The position numbers and the translations under genes were made by a program. From assembly GCF_001905095.1 (NCBI RefSeq), contig NZ_LWLS01000061.1:248001-312000 (forward strand): a stretch of DNA of 64,000 bases. The letters are read 5' to 3'. The DNA comes from Micromonospora sp. CB01531. GTDB taxonomy: Bacteria; Actinomycetota; Actinomycetes; Mycobacteriales; Micromonosporaceae. Of the stretch, positions 36,226 to 46,025 are shown piece by piece (within the stretch, counting starts at the first letter, position 1; every line of letters starts with the position of its first letter). Under the pieces are notes generated by a model, which saw only the letters and a program-made list of their open reading frames with translations, was not told where the DNA came from and searched no databases.

Positions 36226-37473
36226 ATGACCCAGTCCCCCGCCGTGCGCACCCCCGGTCCGTTCGGTGCGGTCGGCATCGGCGAGCGTGCCGCCCGTACC
36301 CTCGTCAGCGAACTCGCCCGGCGCAACGACCCGAAGGCCGGCCTGCTGGTCGGCGCGGCCCCGGAGTCCGCGGTGCTGGCGGCGGCGATCGAGGCGCTGC
36401 TACCCGGCGACCGGCTCACCGTGGTGCCGGCGGATGACTTCTCCGCCGCTGCGCTCCGCGAGCACGTGACGGCCCAGGGCCGCTGGGTCGCCGACCGGGT
36501 ACGGGTGGCCGACACCCTCGCCGAGGCGGACGCCGCCGAGGTGGTCATCGCCGCCGAACCGTTCACCGGCAGCGCCGACGAGACCCAGGTGGCCGTCGAC
36601 GGGCTGTCGAAGTACCTGACCGAGGGCGGGGTGCTGAGCGTGGCCGCGCCGGTCTTCCGTACCGAGGGCGCCGGGGCGGAGCTGGACCGGCAGGGTGTGC
36701 TGCACGGGGTCCGCGTGGATCTGGTGCTGCGCAACTCCCCGCCGGTACGCGTGCACCACCTCCGCTTCACCCCGGCGACCGCCGCGCTGGCCGCCAAGCT
36801 GTCGCCGGCGTACCGGCCGTCGAGCGTGCCACTGACCCGGACCATGCACATCGACTCCAACGGCGTGGCGGCGGCCGGCATCAGCCTCGGCCTGGCCGCG
36901 CTGGCCCGGGTGGCCCGGCCGAAATCGAAGCTCTGGCTGCTGCCGGCGCTGGCTGCCGCCCCGGTGGCCGCGTTCTTCCGGGACCCGGAACGGGACGTTC
37001 CGGAGGACCCGTCGGCCGTGGTCGCCGCAGCGGACGGCCAGGTGCTCTCGGTGCAGCGGCTGCACGACGAGCGCTTCGGTGACGGCGAGTGGCTGCGCGT
37101 CGCGGTCTTCCTGTCCGTGCTGGACGTGCACGTGAACCGGTCGCCGGTGGCCGGCAAGGTGATCGACTACTTCGTCGCGGACGGCGGGTTCGTCAACGCG
37201 ATGAAGCCGGACGCCGAGCACAACGTGGCGGCGTACACCGTGCTGGACACCGAGCACGGCACCGTGGTGGTGGCGCAGCGTACCGGCCTGATCGCCCGGC
37301 GGATCGTGCAGCGGGCACCGGTCGGCGCGCTGCTGGCGAAGGGCGAGCGCTTCGGCCTGATCCGGTTCGGCTCGCGGACCGACGTCTACCTGCCGGCGGA
37401 CGCGGCCGAGCCGCTGGTCGGCCCGGGCGACAAGGTGGTCGGCGGCGCCACCGTGATCGCCCGCTGGCTCTGA
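36226..37473 (+). CDS. psd: phosphatidylserine decarboxylase with N-terminal Rossmann-like extension
   Basis: Psd decarboxylates phosphatidylserine to phosphatidylethanolamine at the membrane. The C-terminal ~215 of 415 residues are the Psd domain: FFRDPERDVPEDPSAVVAAA, VFLSVLDVHVNRSPVAGKV and the self-cleavage site Gly382-Ser383 (RFGSRTDV), which would form the pyruvoyl group. The first ~190 residues read like a methyltransferase-type Rossmann fold (AGLLVGAAPESAVLAAAIEA, then AEVVIAAEPFTGSADETQVA and LSVAAPV). This is not part of the usual ~200-residue short bacterial Psd. AGGAG lies 10 nt before the ATG; TATGCT at 36067-36072 may be the -10. pssA, the gene for the preceding step, is convergent. 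Confidence 0.9.
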   Translation: MTQSPAVRTPGPFGAVGIGERAARTLVSELARRNDPKAGLLVGAAPESAVLAAAIEALLPGDRLTVVPADDFSAAALREHVTAQGRWVADRVRVADTLAEADAAEVVIAAEPFTGSADETQVAVDGLSKYLTEGGVLSVAAPVFRTEGAGAELDRQGVLHGVRVDLVLRNSPPVRVHHLRFTPATAALAAKLSPAYRPSSVPLTRTMHIDSNGVAAAGISLGLAALARVARPKSKLWLLPALAAAPVAAFFRDPERDVPEDPSAVVAAADGQVLSVQRLHDERFGDGEWLRVAVFLSVLDVHVNRSPVAGKVIDYFVADGGFVNAMKPDAEHNVAAYTVLDTEHGTVVVAQRTGLIARRIVQRAPVGALLAKGERFGLIRFGSRTDVYLPADAAEPLVGPGDKVVGGATVIARWL

Positions 37474-37486
37474 TCCCGGATACGAA

Positions 37487-37521
37487 GAAAAGGGGCGCCG
37501 CTCGTCGCGGCGCCCCTTTTC
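37487..37521. terminator. bidirectional terminator between psd and pssA
   Basis: GAAAAGGGGCGCCG (37487-37500) pairs perfectly with 37508-37521. A/T runs at the base give four T's on either strand. Confidence 0.85.
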
Positions 37522-37534
37522 GCGTCGGTACGGG

Positions 37535-38521
37535 TCAGGCGGCGCGGCGCTGGTGCAGCCAGAGCACCGGACCGCTGACCAGGTAGCCCACCACCACGAG
37601 GCCGAAGGTGAGCCGGATGTCGACCAGCGCGCCGATCACCGGGGCCAGCCAGAGCCACGGCGGCAGCTTCACCAGCCGGGCGAGCTTCGCGTACGGGAAG
37701 CTGGAGACCATGGCGAAGGCGAGCAGGGCCACCCCGCCGACCATCACCAGGCCGGAGACCGGCACCCCGATCGCCACGGTCAGGGCCAGCACGGCCGCCG
37801 CCATGGTGGTCGGTACGCCGCAGAAGAACCGGCCGTCCTTCGGCGAGACGTTGAACCGGGCGAGCCGGATCGCGGCGCACCCCGCGACCAGGGCGCAGGC
37901 GACCGCGGCGGCCGCGGCCGGGACCGAGCCGGCCAGCGAGGCGTAGACGACCACCGGGGCGGCGAGGCCGAACGAGCACATGTCGGCCAGCGAGTCCATC
38001 TGGGCGCCGAACGGGCTGGCCACACCGAGCTTGCGGGCCAGCGCGCCGTCCAGGCCGTCGAACGCGACGCAGGCGATCAGGCAGAGCGCCGCCACCCGGA
38101 CCTCGCCCCGCATGGCCAGGAAGATCGCCAGCATGCCGAGCATCAGGCTGCTCAGCGTGCAGGCGTTGACCAGGGCGAACTTTGCACGGCGGGCGGCGGT
38201 GCGGTCACCCGGCAGGAGCGGGATCGACATCCCCGGCGAGTCGTCGACCGGCGCGGCTGGGGCAAGTGCGGGGCTTACCGGCCGCACCGCCTCGACCTCC
38301 GGGTCGAACCGGCCGTAGCGGCGGCGCTGGCGGTCGGTCCAGCGGTGGTCGGGGGTGACCAGGTCGGTCGCGCTTGCGGCGGCGCCGTCCCGGCGGCCCA
38401 CCCGGACCAGCAGCACCTGGCGGGCGAACGTGCTGCTGCGGCGCAACCGGCCCGCCCAGCGACGCCCTGCGGGGCGCGGACTGTCACTCGTACGACGCCG
38501 GCGCCATGGGGCTCTCGGCAC
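37535..38521 (-). CDS. pssA: CDP-diacylglycerol-serine O-phosphatidyltransferase
   Basis: It makes phosphatidylserine from CDP-diacylglycerol and serine, feeding Psd. The 328-residue membrane protein has an Arg-rich ~110-residue cytoplasmic N-terminus. The CDP-alcohol phosphotransferase motif DGLDGALARKLGVASPFGAQ continues into MDSLAD (about 153-178), with all four Asp intact, and about six helices follow. GTG 38521 is chosen because GGAGGAAAC directly precedes it; an ATG at 38626 lacks a ribosome site. An internal ATG before SIPLLPGDR would remove the basic tail and is a lesser alternative. Convergent placement with psd puts the two PE-synthesis steps together. Confidence 0.92.
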   Translation of the reverse strand: MPRAPWRRRRTSDSPRPAGRRWAGRLRRSSTFARQVLLVRVGRRDGAAASATDLVTPDHRWTDRQRRRYGRFDPEVEAVRPVSPALAPAAPVDDSPGMSIPLLPGDRTAARRAKFALVNACTLSSLMLGMLAIFLAMRGEVRVAALCLIACVAFDGLDGALARKLGVASPFGAQMDSLADMCSFGLAAPVVVYASLAGSVPAAAAAVACALVAGCAAIRLARFNVSPKDGRFFCGVPTTMAAAVLALTVAIGVPVSGLVMVGGVALLAFAMVSSFPYAKLARLVKLPPWLWLAPVIGALVDIRLTFGLVVVGYLVSGPVLWLHQRRAA

Positions 38522-38791
38522 GTTTCCTCCATCACCGGATCGGCTGAACCGCCGTGGAAGGCGGGTGTCCGGCTGTCTCGTGCCGGACCCATTCTGGTCC
38601 GGCAGCCCGTTTGCGGAGTACACCATTGCACAGGCAAGTGGGGCTTGGCGATAGCTGCCGGCGGTACTTATAACTCCCTTAACCGCGCGGATCGCTCAGA
38701 TCTTCCCATCTCGGGCGTCATCGCCCGTTTTCGTTCGCCAAGTACCCCCGACTGTACCGGAGGCCGGCCACCCCGAGCCGACGAGCGGGTG

Positions 38792-39706
38792 TCACCTGCC
38801 CCGATGTCCGGTTGCCCGGGCCGCCACGTCCGTCATCCGCAGGCCGCCCACCCGGTCCGGAGCGAACCAGGCGGCACGCGCGGTGGACCCGCCGGCCAGT
38901 TCCGTGACGACCGCCTCGGTCGGGGCGTCGACGCGTACCCGGTAGATCACCCGGACGCTGTGCCAGTCCATCGGCCGCCCCTCCGGGCCGAGCGCGGCGG
39001 GGTTGTGCAGGCTGTCCACCGCCAGCAGGTCGACCACCCGGCCGAGCTGGCCGGCCTCCTCCACCAGCTCGCGGAGCAGCCCGGCCGCCGGCTGCTCGCC
39101 GTGATCGGTGCCACCGCCGGGCAGGTGCCACTTCCCGGCCCCCGGATACCCGTCGGCGATCATCGTGAGCAGCACCCGCCCGGCCGGGTCGGTGACCAGC
39201 CCGTACGCGGCGAAACGCTGCCGGCGGTCGGCGGGTGCCGGGGCGGCCTGCCCGAGCGGCAGGGCCCGGGGCAACTCCGACGGCAGCGGCGTGACCGGCA
39301 GCCCGAGCAGCTCGGCGGTGAACGGCATGAGCGGCAGGGCGGCCGCCTCCGCGGACGTGTACCAGCCCAGCTCGTCGCTGCCACCGGACGGCTCCGGACG
39401 AAGCGTCCCGCCCCGCGCCTCGACGTCGAAGACCAGCCGGTCGGTGTGCACGGTGACACCGGCGTCCCGGAAGGTGGCGACGTCGGCGACCGCGGCCCGC
39501 ACCCCGGTCACGTCGACGGCCAGACCGGTCTCCTCGGCGAACTCCCGCAACACCGCGTCGGCGGGGTGCTCGGCGTGCTCCAGCCCACCCCCGGGCAGCT
39601 GCCACACCCCGGGGTAGGGACAGGCCGCGGCCTCCCGCACGAGCAGCACCCGCCCGTCGGCGTCCCGCAACACCCCGTACGCCCCGATCCGCCGCCGTTC
39701 CTCCAC
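38792..39706 (-). CDS. double-Nudix-domain hydrolase (first of a tandem pair)
   Basis: The 304-residue protein carries two complete Nudix folds. Domain 1 (about 5-130) has the box GGGLEHAEHPADAVLREFAE followed by ETGL, with all catalytic Glu/Arg. Domain 2 (about 160-290) has GGGTDHGEQPAAGLLRELVE followed by EAGQ. Nudix enzymes cleave nucleoside diphosphates linked to X. Substrate is unknown. It shares its architecture and many motifs, for example YPGAGKWHLPGGGTD, with the neighbour at 39828. The two are tandem duplicates separated by a 121-bp gap holding an inverted repeat. The ATG at 39706 starts the first fold directly. Confidence 0.88.
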   Translation of the reverse strand: MEERRRIGAYGVLRDADGRVLLVREAAACPYPGVWQLPGGGLEHAEHPADAVLREFAEETGLAVDVTGVRAAVADVATFRDAGVTVHTDRLVFDVEARGGTLRPEPSGGSDELGWYTSAEAAALPLMPFTAELLGLPVTPLPSELPRALPLGQAAPAPADRRQRFAAYGLVTDPAGRVLLTMIADGYPGAGKWHLPGGGTDHGEQPAAGLLRELVEEAGQLGRVVDLLAVDSLHNPAALGPEGRPMDWHSVRVIYRVRVDAPTEAVVTELAGGSTARAAWFAPDRVGGLRMTDVAARATGHRGR

Positions 39707-39738
39707 CCCGCACCACTCCCGTCGCCGCCACCTGCGTC

Positions 39739-39793
39739 GATCATGAGGTTAGCGGCCTGGCGATGGGCGTACCGCACCGTCAACCTCATGATC
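39739..39793. repeat. inverted repeat of the GATCA family between Nudix genes
   Basis: GATCATGAGGTT (39739-39750) and its exact complement (39782-39793) flank 31 nt, inside which GCGG/CCGC can extend pairing. The left 18 nt match the left arm of the 14262 element at 14 of 18 positions. It sits 35 bp beyond the stop of the upstream Nudix gene. Confidence 0.75.
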
Positions 39794-39827
39794 ACCGAGG
39801 GCCGGCGGCGCGGAGGCCGGGGGATGG

Positions 39828-40775
39828 TCAGATGAGTTGGGCGGCCTGGACGGCCTCGGCGGTGACCTCGGTGAGGCGGTCGGTGGGGAGGGCGCCCAAC
39901 TCCTCGCGGCGGAACCAGCGGGCCTCGCAGGTGGAGCCGCCCACGTCGACCACGGTGGGCGGGGCCGGTTGGTCGACGACCACCCGGTAGAAGGCGCGTA
40001 CGCCGTGCCAGTCGATCGGGTAGCCCTCCGGGCCGAGCGAGGCCGCGTCTCGGTGGCTGGCGACGCCGAGGAGCTCGACCAGCCGGCCGGTCTGCCCGGT
40101 CTCCTCGACCAGCTCGCGGATCAGCGCGGCGCCCGGCTGCTCCCCGTAGTCGGTGCCGCCGCCGGGCAGGTGCCAGCAGCCGGCGCCCGGGTACCCGTCG
40201 GAGACCCGGGTGAGCAGCACCCGCTCCTCCGGGTCGGTCACCACGGCGTACGCGGCGAAGCGCTGCGCCCGGTGCAGCCCGTCCGGCCCCGGGACCGCGT
40301 AGAACGAGGGAAACTCGGGGACCTCCTCCGGGACGATGTCCCCGGTGGCGGAGGGCAGGCCCAGGGCCCGCGCGGTGAACGACCGCAGCGGCAGCTCCCG
40401 GGCCTCGTCGAGGGTGAACCAGCGGGCCAGGTCGGTCGGTCGACCCTCCCGTTCGGTCAGCGTCCCGCCGCGCACCGAGACGGTGTAGAGCAGCCGGTCG
40501 GTGTGGATGGTGATGCCCCGCTCGGGCAGCGCCCGCATGTCGGCGATCACGTCCCGGAGGCCGGCGACGGCGACCGAGAGCCCGGTCTCGGCCGCGGTCT
40601 CCCGGACGACCGTGTGGTTGGGGTCCTCACCGTGGTCGACCGCCCCGCCGGGCAGGGACCAGGTGCCGGGGGTGCCGGAGCGGTCCGATGCGCGGACCAG
40701 CAACACTCGGTCGTCTGAATCAGCACAAACTGCGTATGCCGCGATCCTGCGGAGCGGCTCCAGCGAGGTGGTCAC
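39828..40775 (-). CDS. double-Nudix-domain hydrolase (second of a tandem pair)
   Basis: The 315-residue product has two Nudix folds. Domain 1 has the box GGAVDHGEDPNHTVVRETAA followed by ETGL, and domain 2 GGGTDYGEQPGAALIRELVE followed by ETGQ. It is collinear with the neighbour at 38792, and conserved blocks such as RFAAYAVVTDPEERVLLTRV and DWHGVRAFYRVVVD show duplication. The GTG at 40775 lies 12 nt after GGGGGAG. The upstream region, shared with a divergent PspC gene, contains a 24-bp inverted repeat. Function is unresolved; nucleotide-sugar or damaged-nucleotide hydrolysis are possibilities only. Confidence 0.87.
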   Translation of the reverse strand: MTTSLEPLRRIAAYAVCADSDDRVLLVRASDRSGTPGTWSLPGGAVDHGEDPNHTVVRETAAETGLSVAVAGLRDVIADMRALPERGITIHTDRLLYTVSVRGGTLTEREGRPTDLARWFTLDEARELPLRSFTARALGLPSATGDIVPEEVPEFPSFYAVPGPDGLHRAQRFAAYAVVTDPEERVLLTRVSDGYPGAGCWHLPGGGTDYGEQPGAALIRELVEETGQTGRLVELLGVASHRDAASLGPEGYPIDWHGVRAFYRVVVDQPAPPTVVDVGGSTCEARWFRREELGALPTDRLTEVTAEAVQAAQLI

Positions 40776-40813
40776 GGGACAAAATTCTCCCCCGCTGCCG
40801 TTACGTCCATCGA

Positions 40814-40837
40814 AAAGAGTCAGATTCCTGACTCTTT
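40814..40837. promoter_or_regulatory. 24-bp AT-rich inverted repeat, candidate operator
   Basis: AAAGAGTCAG, ATTC, CTGACTCTTT: a perfect 10-bp dyad in the 144-bp divergent promoter region between the Nudix gene (39 bp away) and the PspC gene. It could be a repressor site, or a weak terminator for the rightward strand. Confidence 0.5.
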
Positions 40838-40919
40838 GCTGGCGCCTCAGGGATCGGTCAGGGTAGGAGTCCGGGCGGTCACCGAGGTCGTCCGGCACAC
40901 CGCGCGGGACCGTGGACGC

Positions 40920-41357
40920 ATGACCTACCAGAGCACCCCTCACGCCCCGTACAAGCAGCTCCGTCGTCCCACCACCGACCGGATGGTCGCCGGCGTCGCC
41001 AGCGGCCTCGGCCGCTACTTCGCCGTCGATCCCACCCTGGTCCGGGTGGTCTTCGCCGTCGCCACCCTGCTCACCGGCGGGCTCGCCGCGCTGGCGTACC
41101 CGATCATGTGGTTCCTGATGCCGGAGGAGCCGGCGAGCGCCCCCGCCTGGCCGCACCCGGCGGGCACCGCGCCGGGCTGGCCGCCGGTCCCGCCGCAGGC
41201 GACCGCCGCTCCCACCCACGCGGGGGCGACGCCGCAGACCGCGCCCATTCCGGCCGCCCCGCCGGCCCCGCCCGCGCCGCAGGCTGGGCCGACCCCGCCG
41301 GCCGGACCCACGCCGCAACCGGCGCCCGGGACCGCTCCTCAGCCGCCGGCGGCCTAG
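40920..41357 (+). CDS. PspC-domain small membrane protein
   Basis: This 145-residue protein has the PspC domain at about 12-72 (KQLRRPTTDRMVAGVASGLG and GGLAALAYPIMWFLMPEEP), with two membrane segments, then a Pro/Ala/Thr-rich tail of about 70 residues. PspC proteins act in phage-shock/envelope stress responses. This is the third PspC-bearing protein in the window but is not adjacent to the other two. ATG 40920 begins MTYQSTPHAPY; no strong Shine-Dalgarno is seen. Its stop is only 6 bp from the convergent guaA stop. Confidence 0.82.
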   Translation: MTYQSTPHAPYKQLRRPTTDRMVAGVASGLGRYFAVDPTLVRVVFAVATLLTGGLAALAYPIMWFLMPEEPASAPAWPHPAGTAPGWPPVPPQATAAPTHAGATPQTAPIPAAPPAPPAPQAGPTPPAGPTPQPAPGTAPQPPAA

Positions 41358-41363
41358 CCCGAA

Positions 41364-42917
<1,554 letters not shown>

Positions 42918-43008
42918 GTGCAGCAAGCCTACCGACAGTCACCGCCGGACCGGGCGCGGCCCGGCCGCGTCCCGCCGTGAGGTCGATGACAGCCCTCCGG
43001 GTGACCCC

Positions 43009-44703
43009 CTAGCGCAGCGCGGCGGGGGCGTGCCCGGGGACGGCGGGCTGGTGCGGGGCGACCGGGTCGAGCCGCCGGTACGCCGACCCGAGCGGCGGCC
43101 GGGGATCCTCCTCGCCCTTGTTCGGCCAGCACGCCATGGCCCGCTCGGCCTGGGCGGTGATGGTCAGCGACGGGTTGACCCCGAGGTTCGCCGACACCGC
43201 CGCGCCGTCCACCACGTGCAGCCCCGGGTGGCCGTAGACCCGGTGGTACGGGTCGATCACCCCACGCTCCGGGGTGGCCCCGATCACCGCCCCGCCGAGG
43301 ATGTGCGCGGTCATCGGAATGTTGAACGGCTCGGTGATCGCCCCTCCGGGCGTGCCGTCGATCTCCTCGGCGAGCAGCCGCACCGCCTGGTTGCCGCCCG
43401 GGATCCAGGTCGGGTTGGGTGCTCCGTGCCCGGGGCCGGAGACCAGCCGACGGCCGAACCACCCGCGCCGGACCCGGGTGGTGAGCGAGTTGTCGACCGA
43501 CTGCATGACCAGGGCGATCACGGTCCGCTCGGACCAGCCACGCACCGAGAGCAGCCGGGCCGCCAGCCGGGGCTGCCGGACGATGCTGCCCAGCCAACGC
43601 CGGACCCGGTGCGGGCCGCCGTCGACCAGCAGCGACTGGAGCAGGCCCATCGCGTTCGAGCCCCGGCCGTAGCGGACCGGCTCGATGTGGGTCTGCGGGT
43701 CGGGGTGGAACGAACTGGTGATCGCCACCCCCTCGGTGAAGTCGAGCCCGCGCTGCCGGGCCTGCCGTGGGGCGACCGAGGCGCCCAGGATCGCCTCCGA
43801 GTTGGTCCGGGTCAGCTCGCCGAGGCAGGGTGAGAGCCCGGGGAGCGCTCCGGTGGCCCGCATCTCATGCAGAAGCCGCTGGGTGCCCAGCGCGCCCGCC
43901 GCGAAGACCACCTGGTCGGCGTGGATCACCTGACGGCGCTGGCGCACCCAGGCACCGGTGCGCACGGCGTACACGTCGTACCCGCCGCCCGTGGCCGGCC
44001 GGACCGCGGTCACCGTGGTCAGCGGGTGGACCTGGACGCCGAGCCGCTCGGCGAGCCACAGGTAGTTCTTGACCAGCGTGTTCTTCGCGCCGTGCCGGCA
44101 GCCGGTCATGCAGGCGCCGCAGTGGCGGCAGCCCGTCCGGTCCGGCCCGGCCCCACCGAAGTACGGGTCGGGCACCCGCTCGCCGGGCCGGCCGAGGTGC
44201 ACGCCCACCGGGGTGGCGTGGAAGGAGCGCCCCACCCCCATCCGCTCGGCCACCGCCCGCATCGCCTGGTCCGCGCCGGTGCGGACCGGGTACGTGGTGA
44301 CGCCGAGCATCCGCTTCGCCTGGTCGTAGTGCCGGGCCAGTTCGTCCCGCCAGTCGGTGATGTCCCGCCACTGGGGGTCGGCGTAGAACGCGTCGAGGGG
44401 TTCGTAGAGGGTGTTCGCGTAGACCAGGGAGCCGCCACCCACCCCGGCTCCGGAGAGCACCAGGACCCCGCCACCGGTCTGCCGGTCGGCCGAGCGCAGC
44501 AGGTCGATCCGCTGGAGGCCGTAGCAGCCGAGCTTCGGAGCCCACAGGAAGCGCCGGACCCGCCAGGAGGTCTCCGGGAACTCCTCGTCCGCGAACCGCC
44601 GGCCGGCCTCCAGGACGCCGACGTGATAGCCCTTCTCGGCCAGGCGGAGCGCGGTGACGCTGCCACCGAATCCGGACCCGACGACCACCACGTCGTACCG
44701 CAT
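43009..44703 (-). CDS. GMC-family FAD oxidoreductase (cholesterol-oxidase ChoD-like)
   Basis: The 564-residue flavoprotein starts MRYDVVVVGSGFGGSVTALR with the FAD dinucleotide-binding GxGxxG at 9-14. Around residues 190-205 it has the Cys-rich segment CRHCGACMTGCRHGAKNTL typical of ChoD-like proteins. The C-terminal HVVDGAAVSANLGVNPSLTI is the GMC signature with the active-site Asn-Pro. ChoD homologues sit beside guaB genes in mycobacteria as here, but true steroid oxidase activity is unproven for many of them. TAATGA ends 7 nt before the ATG and there is no Shine-Dalgarno, so a leaderless mRNA is likely. An upstream in-frame extension would overlap the divergent LCP gene. Confidence 0.88.
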   Translation of the reverse strand: MRYDVVVVGSGFGGSVTALRLAEKGYHVGVLEAGRRFADEEFPETSWRVRRFLWAPKLGCYGLQRIDLLRSADRQTGGGVLVLSGAGVGGGSLVYANTLYEPLDAFYADPQWRDITDWRDELARHYDQAKRMLGVTTYPVRTGADQAMRAVAERMGVGRSFHATPVGVHLGRPGERVPDPYFGGAGPDRTGCRHCGACMTGCRHGAKNTLVKNYLWLAERLGVQVHPLTTVTAVRPATGGGYDVYAVRTGAWVRQRRQVIHADQVVFAAGALGTQRLLHEMRATGALPGLSPCLGELTRTNSEAILGASVAPRQARQRGLDFTEGVAITSSFHPDPQTHIEPVRYGRGSNAMGLLQSLLVDGGPHRVRRWLGSIVRQPRLAARLLSVRGWSERTVIALVMQSVDNSLTTRVRRGWFGRRLVSGPGHGAPNPTWIPGGNQAVRLLAEEIDGTPGGAITEPFNIPMTAHILGGAVIGATPERGVIDPYHRVYGHPGLHVVDGAAVSANLGVNPSLTITAQAERAMACWPNKGEEDPRPPLGSAYRRLDPVAPHQPAVPGHAPAALR

Positions 44704-44846
44704 GAACGCATCATTACCGACGAGTAGCCATCGCGCCAGGGCCAGTTTTCGGAGATCATGCAGAGCGCTCGACGGGCCGGGAGCCGGGCCACGCAACCAG
44801 CGGTGCCCCCTGACGCGTTGAGTGGACATCGGGGAAGGGGTCCACC

Positions 44847-45974
44847 ATGCCGGGCGCGACATCGAGACGACGCTGGCCGCTGGGGTTGGCCGCGCTGACG
44901 GCCGTACTGCTGGTCGCCGCCGGGGCGGTGGTGGCCGCCCGGCTGGTCTCCCGCCCGTCCTCCGGCGCCTCGCCCGGCCCCGCCGCCGGCGCGGCCACGC
45001 CCACGGCGTCCGCCGGCACCCCGAGCCCGACCCCGGCCAGCCCCACCCCGCCGCCGGGCGCCAACCTCACCGGCCCGCTCAACCTGCTGCTGGTCGGGGT
45101 GGACACCCGGGTCACCGTGCCCGGCTGGGAGCCGCACTCCGACGCCGTGCTGGTCCTGCACGTGCCGGCCGGGCTGGACCGGGCGTACCTCTTCTCCCTC
45201 CCCCGCGACCTGGTGGTGGACATCCCGGCCTTCCCGAAGTCCGGCTACCCGGGCGGCCGGACGAAGCTGACCCACGCGATGAGCTTCGGCAGCCGGGTCC
45301 CCGGCGACAAGGCCCACCCCAGCACCGCCCAGGGGTACGAACTGCTGCGCACCACGGTCAGCCGGTACACCGGCCTGCGCATCGACGCGGGCGCGGTGAT
45401 CAACTTCGGCGGGTTCGACCGGCTGGTCGACATCCTCGGCGGCGTGGACCTCTACGTGGACCAGCGGGTCGCCTCGATCCACCGCCGACCCGACGGGCGA
45501 ATGCGGAACCTCTCCGGCAGCACCTACACCGGCCCGCAGATGGTCTACGAGAAGGGCGACCGCCACCTGACCGGCTGGCAGGCGCTGGACTACGCCCGCC
45601 AGCGCTACACCGCCGGCGGCGACTACACCCGGCAGCGCCACCAGCAGCAACTCATCCGGGCGCTGGCCCGGAAGATCCTCGACCAGGGGCTGGCCCGGGA
45701 CCCGGCGCGGGTCGACCAGGTGGCCGCCGCCCTCGGCGACACCCTGGTCTACGCCGGCGGCGGGCGCCGCCTGGTGGAGTTCGCGTACGCCCTGGGCGGG
45801 CTGCCGGCGAACGGTTTCGTCCTGGTCGGACTTCCCGGCGACGCGGTGGGCAAGGGTGGGTCCTACCGCGGCGAGCAGCTCCAGCCCGTGGGCCGGCAGT
45901 TCCTGGCGGCGCTGCGCGGCGGCACCGCGGACGCGTTCCTGGCCACGCACCCGGCGCTGCGCATCAGGACCTGA
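44847..45974 (+). CDS. LytR-CpsA-Psr (LCP) family cell-wall glycopolymer ligase
   Basis: The 375-residue membrane-anchored enzyme probably attaches anionic or other glycopolymers to peptidoglycan. The N-terminal anchor is at about 10-32 (WPLGLAALTAVLLVAAGAVV), followed by a Pro/Ala/Thr-rich stalk. The LCP domain starts near residue 75: NLLLVGVDTR, LFSLPRDLVVDIP (pyrophosphate-lipid Arg/Asp), INFGGFDRLVDILGGVDLYV and LDYARQRYTAGGDYTRQRHQ. All key Arg/Asp residues are visible. No LytR_C domain is present. GGGGAAGGGG lies just upstream of the ATG. Divergent from the GMC gene. Confidence 0.92.
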   Translation: MPGATSRRRWPLGLAALTAVLLVAAGAVVAARLVSRPSSGASPGPAAGAATPTASAGTPSPTPASPTPPPGANLTGPLNLLLVGVDTRVTVPGWEPHSDAVLVLHVPAGLDRAYLFSLPRDLVVDIPAFPKSGYPGGRTKLTHAMSFGSRVPGDKAHPSTAQGYELLRTTVSRYTGLRIDAGAVINFGGFDRLVDILGGVDLYVDQRVASIHRRPDGRMRNLSGSTYTGPQMVYEKGDRHLTGWQALDYARQRYTAGGDYTRQRHQQQLIRALARKILDQGLARDPARVDQVAAALGDTLVYAGGGRRLVEFAYALGGLPANGFVLVGLPGDAVGKGGSYRGEQLQPVGRQFLAALRGGTADAFLATHPALRIRT

Positions 45975-46025
45975 CCGCTGTCGGCCGGGACGGCCTGCGC
46001 TGCCGGCGTTGACCGCGGCCCTTCC

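Noticed and set aside
38701..38732. Small CGGGCG-TCAT-CGCCCG hairpin with TTTT
   Set aside because: The stem is only 6 bp and no rightward gene ends before it. It is probably chance.
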